DNA from: Chrysophaeum taylorii
Lineage: Eukaryota; Sar; Pelagophyceae; Pelagomonadales; Pelagomonadaceae
Assembly (NCBI GenBank): GCA_029834535.1
Contig: JAQMWT010000671.1
Location: forward strand, 310,001 to 374,000
Direction of reading: 5' to 3'
Length of the DNA stretch: 64,000 nucleotides
In this document: positions 61,001-64,000 of the stretch, one piece after another
Layout of the letters: every line of letters begins with the position of its first letter
Numbering within the stretch: the stretch's first letter is position 1
Translations under genes and position numbers: made by a program
The notes under the pieces: model-generated
Seen by the model: the letters and a program-made list of their open reading frames with translations, nothing else
What the model was told of the DNA's origin: nothing
The model's database searches: none

Positions 61001-64000
61001 GCCGTCGTTCACTCCTATGGGCGCGCCGACAGTGCCTCCATCTGCCTCGCCAACGGGGAACCCGTCGTCGGCGCCCTCTGGCACGCCGACGGTTCTACCA
61101 TCTACTCAGCCCTCCTTGACGCCGAGCAGCGCACCTTTGAGTACTCCGACAGCAGCACCAACCGCCCAGCCAAGCGCAAGACCAACTGCAACGCCATCAG
61201 CAGTGCCGAGCGCGATCCCATCGGCCGTGCCTTCTGCGACTCCATCTTCGGTACCTTCGGCGCCGCCGTCACTCATGCCGTCGGATGCCCCGACAGTCCT
61301 TCCAACCGCCTCTCCGACGGGCTCGCCGTCGGCGGCGCCCTCTGGACTGCCGACAGGTGCGCCATCTGCACGGCCTTCATCGATGCCGAGCAGCGCACCT
61401 TTGAGTACTCCGACAGCAGCACCAACCGCCCAGCCAAGCGCAAGACCAACTGCAACGCCATCAGCAGTGCCGAGCGCGATACCATCGGCCGTGCCTTCTG
61501 CGACTCCATCTTCGGTGCCTTCGGCGCTGCCGTCACTCATGCCGTCGGATGCCCCGACAGTCCTTCCAACTGCCTCTCCGACGGGCTCGCCGTCGGCGGC
61601 GCCCTCTGGACTGCCGACAGGTGCGCCATCTGCACGGCCTTCATCGATGCCGAGCAGCGCACCTTTGAGCACTCCGACAGCAGCACCAACCGCCCAGCCA
61701 AGCGCGAGACCAACTGCAACGCCATCGGCAGTGCCGAGTGCGATACCATCGGCCGTGCCTTCTGCGACACCATCGGCCGTGCCTTCTGCGACACCATCGG
61801 CCGTGCCTTCTGCGACTCCATATTCGGTGCCTTCTGCGCTGCCGTCACTCATGCCGTCGGATGCCCCGACAGTCCTTCCAACCGCCTCTCCGACGGGCTC
61901 GCCGTCGGCGGCGCCCTCTGGGCTGCCGACAGGTGCGCCATCTGCACGGCCTTCATCGATGCCGAGCAGCTCACCTTTGAGTACTCCTACAGCAGCACCA
62001 ACCGCCCAGCCAAGCGCGAGACCAACTGCAACGCCATCGGCAGTGCCGAGTGCGATACCATCGGCAGTGCCGAGCGCGATACCATCGGCCGTGCCTTCTG
62101 CGACTCCATCTTCGGTGCCTTCGGCTCTGCCGTCACTCATGCCGTCGGATGCCCCGACAGTCCTCCCAACCGCCTCTCCAACGGGCTCGCCGTCGGCGGC
62201 GCCCTCTGGGCTGCCGACAGGTGCGCCATCTGCACGGCCTTCATCGATGCCGAGCAGGTCACCTTTGAGTACTCCTACAGCAGCACCAACCGCCCAGCCA
62301 AGCGCGAGACCAACTGCAACGCCATCGGCAGTGCCGAGCGCGATACCATCGGCAGTGCCGAGCGCGATACCATCGGCCGTGCCTTCTGCGACTCCATCTT
62401 CGGTGCCTTCGGCGCTGCCGTCACTCATGCCGTCGGATGCCCCGACAGTCCTTCCAACCGCCTCTCCGACGGGCTCGCCGTCGGCGGCGCCCTCTGGGCT
62501 GCCGACAGGTGCGCCATCTGCACGGCCTTCATCGATGCCGAGCAGCTCACCTTTGAGTACTCCTACAGCAGCACCAACCGCCCAGCCAAGCGCGAGACCA
62601 ACTGCAACGCCATCAGCAGTGCCGAGCGCGATACCATCGGCCGTGCCTTCTGCGACTCCATCTTCGGTGCCTTCGGCGCTGCCGTCACTCATGCCGTCGG
62701 ATGCCCCGACAGTCCTTCCAACCGCCTCACCGACGGGCTCGCCGTCGGCGGCGCCCTCTGGGCTGCCGACAGGTGCGCCATCTGCACGGCCTTCATCGAT
62801 GCCGAGTAGCTCACCTTTGAGTAGTCCGACAGCAGCACCAACCGCCCAGCCAAGCGCAAGACCAACTGCAACGCCATCAGTAGTGCCGAGTGCGATACCA
62901 TCGGCAGTGCCAAGCGCTATACCATCGGCAGTGCCGAGCGCGATACCATCGGCAGTGCCTTCTGCGACTCCATCTTCGGTGCCTTCGGCGCTGCCGTCAC
63001 TCATGCCGTCAGATGCCCCGACAGTCCTTCCAACTGCCTCTCCGACGGGCTCGCCGTCGGCGGCGCCCTCTGGACTGCCGACAGGTGCGCCATCTGCACG
63101 GCCTTCATCGATGCCGAGCAGCGCACCCTTGAGCACTCCGACAGTAGCACCAACCGTCCAGCCAAGCGCGAGACCAACTGCAACGCCATCGGCAGTGCCG
63201 AGCGCGATACCATCGGCAGTGCCTTCTGCGACTCCATCTTCGGCGCCTTCGGCTCTGCCGTCACTCATGCCGTCGGATGCCCCGACAGTCCTCCCAACCG
63301 CCTCTCCGACGGGCTCGCCGTCGGCGGCGCCCTCTGGGCTGCCGACAGGTGCGCCATCTGCACGGCCTTCATCGATGCCGAGCAGGTCACCTTTGAGTAC
63401 TCCTACAGCAGCACCAACCGCCCAGCCAAGCGCGAGACCAACTGCAACGCCATCGGCAGTGCCGAGCGCGATACCATCGGCCGTGCCTTCTGCGACTCCA
63501 TCTTCGGTGCCTTCGGCGCTGCCGTCACTCATGCCGTCGGATGCCCCGACAGTCCTTCCAACCGCCTCTCCGACGGGCTCGCCGTCGGCGGCGCCCTCTG
63601 GGCTGCCGACAGGTGCGCCATCTGCACGGCCTTCATCGATGCCGAGCAGCTCACCTTTGAGTACTCCTACAGCAGCACCAACCGCCCAGCCAAGCGCGAG
63701 ACCAACTGCAACGCCATCGGCAGTGCCGAGCGCGATACCATCGGCAGTGCCGAGCGCGATACCATCGGCAGTGCCGAGCGTGATACCATCGGCCGTGCCT
63801 TCTGCGACTCCATCTTCGGTGCCTTCGGCGCTGCCGTCACTCATGCCGTCGGATGCCCCGACAGTCCTTCCAACCGCCTCTCCGACGGGCTCGCCGTCGG
63901 CGGCGCCCTCTGGGCTGCCGACAGGTGCGCCATCTGCACGGCCTTCATCGATGCCGAGCAGCTCACCTTTGAGTACTCCTACAGCAGCACCAACCGCCCA
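58092..64000 (+). CDS. Giant secreted PS-repeat protein, 3'-partial
   Basis: From ATG 58092 I read one plus-strand frame with no stop to the window end, at least 1,969 codons. It starts with a hydrophobic signal peptide (MIVLVMMMITAAWA). Residues about 18-355 form a non-repetitive, Cys-containing, N-glycosylation-rich domain of unknown fold (VCDRRCDNCQRPLVGYVLAS near its end). From about residue 356 the protein is all P-S/T-x-x-P-S/T repeats (PSAVPSAIPSAVPSATPSSV), a style of extracellular or cell-wall proteins in heterokont algae, likely rigid and heavily O-glycosylated. The repeats form higher-order units of 68 and 88 or more residues. The very long minus-strand frames opposite it are GVADG-type antisense translations of the same repeat and are not genes. 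The likely location is cell surface or extracellular matrix; a C-terminal anchor, if any, is outside the window. Confidence 0.85.
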   Translation, partial: MIVLVMMMITAAWARTWDDVEPFDCNQTTLDRPLQILRESNNNADPIFLRRLDLDTGDYATVQILTKLQSSSLGTPIKVNAGAMYFENGENFLFAAFEFENLNGRYLCRFDNDTLACTHKLKVAAYAATIVNTTYLYGTGFLNGEYRLFAVRRVDTDGIKVDEPYRILVPDENPGQFFDLMDLQNECESGFCIEGSTGTNFVLGLSYGLKALLVVETNLEGIPIRYLWIYGLNVIDEDGNLASSDFNKAGACFTLYSLTGTGIRSLCTSNNGNGHYDLQLPIDATYCDGFWNDIDATELKVCDRRCDNCQRPLVGYVLASPVTNQNDGLNCRFSTAADLLPQINTTKVQDILDAQVPFVPTSVPSVQPSLMPTAIPSAAPSGPPTPAPSAMPSGAPSRVPSGEPTTPPSARPSSTPSSAPSGASTVVPSGLPKAIPTAAPSRTPTTPPSSERPSSTPSTSPSSAPTLTPTASPRESPTAAPSGAPTTPPSQMPSSALPTTAPSRAPSPIPTTCPSASPTAAPFAMPSAAPFGKPTTPPSELPSSVPSSAPSAASTVAPTASPSASPTATPSWVPTPMPTAAPGAAPTAAPSLLPSSAPSDKPTTSPSARPSSLPSSAPSAASTVAPTASPSASPTAAPSWVPTPMPTAAPGAAPTAAPSLLPSSAPSDKPTTSPSARPSSVPSSAPSAASTVAPTASPSASPTAAPSWVPTLMPTPAPGAAPTAAPSLLPNSAPSDKPTTSPSARPPSSAPSSMPSGASTVTPTASPSASPTVAPLGEPSSMPTAAPSVAPSGAPSLMPTASPSATPTAAPSAVPSSAPSKGATVLPSARPSPIPTSVPSGAPTATSTAQPSASPTATPSTLPTTPPSAQPSPIPSSAPSALPTASPTASPSATPRAAPSASPSSTPSGAPTPAPSPPPSITPLSDPTPSPSTVPSTSPSAPPSPQPSSTPSVMPSSVPSEIPTATPSGSPSFTPMGAPTVPPSASPTGNPSSAPSGTPTVLPSTQPSLTPSSAPLSTPTAAPTAQPSARPTATPSAVPSAIPSAVPSATPSSVPSAPPSLMPSDAPTVLPTASPTGSPSAAPSGLPTGAPSARPSSMPSSAPLSTPTAAPTAQPSARPTATPSAVPSAIPSAVPSATPSSVPSALPSLMPSDAPTVLPTASPTGSPSAAPSGLPTGAPSARPSSMPSSAPLSTPTAAPTAQPSARPTATPSAVPSAIPSAVPSATPSAVPSATPSAVPSATPYSVPSALPSLMPSDAPTVLPTASPTGSPSAAPSGLPTGAPSARPSSMPSSSPLSTPTAAPTAQPSARPTATPSAVPSAIPSAVPSAIPSAVPSATPSSVPSALPSLMPSDAPTVLPTASPTGSPSAAPSGLPTGAPSARPSSMPSRSPLSTPTAAPTAQPSARPTATPSAVPSAIPSAVPSAIPSAVPSATPSSVPSALPSLMPSDAPTVLPTASPTGSPSAAPSGLPTGAPSARPSSMPSSSPLSTPTAAPTAQPSARPTATPSAVPSAIPSAVPSATPSSVPSALPSLMPSDAPTVLPTASPTGSPSAAPSGLPTGAPSARPSSMPSSSPLSSPTAAPTAQPSARPTATPSVVPSAIPSAVPSAIPSAVPSAIPSAVPSATPSSVPSALPSLMPSDAPTVLPTASPTGSPSAAPSGLPTGAPSARPSSMPSSAPLSTPTVAPTVQPSARPTATPSAVPSAIPSAVPSATPSSAPSALPSLMPSDAPTVLPTASPTGSPSAAPSGLPTGAPSARPSSMPSRSPLSTPTAAPTAQPSARPTATPSAVPSAIPSAVPSATPSSVPSALPSLMPSDAPTVLPTASPTGSPSAAPSGLPTGAPSARPSSMPSSSPLSTPTAAPTAQPSARPTATPSAVPSAIPSAVPSAIPSAVPSVIPSAVPSATPSSVPSALPSLMPSDAPTVLPTASPTGSPSAAPSGLPTGAPSARPSSMPSSSPLSTPTAAPTA
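59700..60360 (+). repeat. 204-bp coding repeat (68 residues)
   Basis: The marker GAGTGCCGCGTCGACGGTCG starts at 59741, 59945 and 60149, exactly 204 bp apart, with a diverged fourth unit 207 bp later (60356). Each unit codes PSSAPSAASTVAPTASPSAS and following blocks. Confidence 0.92.
61110..64000 (+). repeat. 264-bp coding higher-order repeat with 24-bp steps
   Basis: The marker ACTCATGCCGTCGGATGCCC (B once changed) starts at 61271, 61535, 61847, 62135, 62423, 62687, 62999, 63263, 63527 and 63839. Spacings are 264, 312, 288, 288, 264, 312, 264, 264 and 312 bp, that is 264 plus 0, 24 or 48. The variable part is the number of 24-bp PSAVPSAI-type units (core GAGCGCGATACCATCGG). The array continues past the window end. 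Confidence 0.93.

Noticed and set aside
59561-61084. A 507-codon minus-strand frame
   Set aside because: Same antisense effect as above; codon-periodic repeats keep the opposite strand free of stops.
61106-63844. A 912-codon minus-strand frame of GVADG-type repeats
   Set aside because: It is the antisense of the PS-repeat gene. The plus frame is longer, has a signal peptide and a unique N-terminal domain, and gives the well-known P-S-x-x-P-S pattern.

Overview
This is a eukaryotic nuclear window, most likely from a stramenopile microalga; a pelagophyte-like alga is my best guess, with moderate confidence. The host genes are GC-rich, long and apparently intron-poor. They include a PTEN lipid phosphatase, a PX-domain protein, a six-transmembrane cyclic-nucleotide-type channel, a small membrane protein with a CSETC...SNDGDCxDGG ectodomain, and a very large secreted protein of P-S-x-x-P-S repeats. 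The last two styles are common in ochrophyte algae. Trinucleotide microsatellites crowd the UTRs and spacers next to the genes.

Layout. 0-13.6 kb is a gene-dense block: partial carbohydrate sulfotransferase (+), PTEN (+), a divergent protein kinase (-), a TTAG-tailed retroposon, a decayed Cys-rich gene, the small Cys-rich membrane protein (-), a PX/papain-fold hydrolase fusion (+) and an IQ/PDZ scaffold protein (+). 13.6-21.0 kb is a tandem array of decayed Helitron helicase ends (- strand), interrupted by a GC-rich repeat-bearing insert. 21.0-25.0 kb is a broken Ty1/Copia fossil (-). 26.1-32.7 kb returns to host genes: an acidic Tudor-like nuclear protein (+) and the channel (+), with a LINE fragment between them. 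33-49.4 kb is mostly transposon debris: two LINE families with datable target-site duplications, an integrase-like scrap, and an AT-richer Copia-type fossil with gag-like, protease-like and cytosine-5 DNA methyltransferase parts. 49.4-50.9 kb is an ankyrin-repeat/RING protein (+). 51.9-54.9 kb is a hAT transposon with both terminal inverted repeats and a perfect 8-bp target duplication. From 58.1 kb to the window end runs one uninterrupted plus-strand frame for the giant PS-repeat secreted protein; the long minus-strand frames opposite it are antisense shadows.

The host genes do not form an operon or obvious pathway. Several are signalling or membrane-interface proteins: PTEN and PX both act on phosphoinositides, and the kinase, channel, IQ/PDZ scaffold and ankyrin/RING proteins are typical signalling parts. 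The most unusual signals are the DNA-methyltransferase-bearing Copia-type fossil, the Helitron-derived tandem array, and the PS-repeat gene whose unit length changes in 24-bp steps. The mobile elements can be ordered in time because short retroposons with clear target duplications sit inside or beside the older fossils.

All calls come from reading the sequence and translations by eye; no database search was possible.
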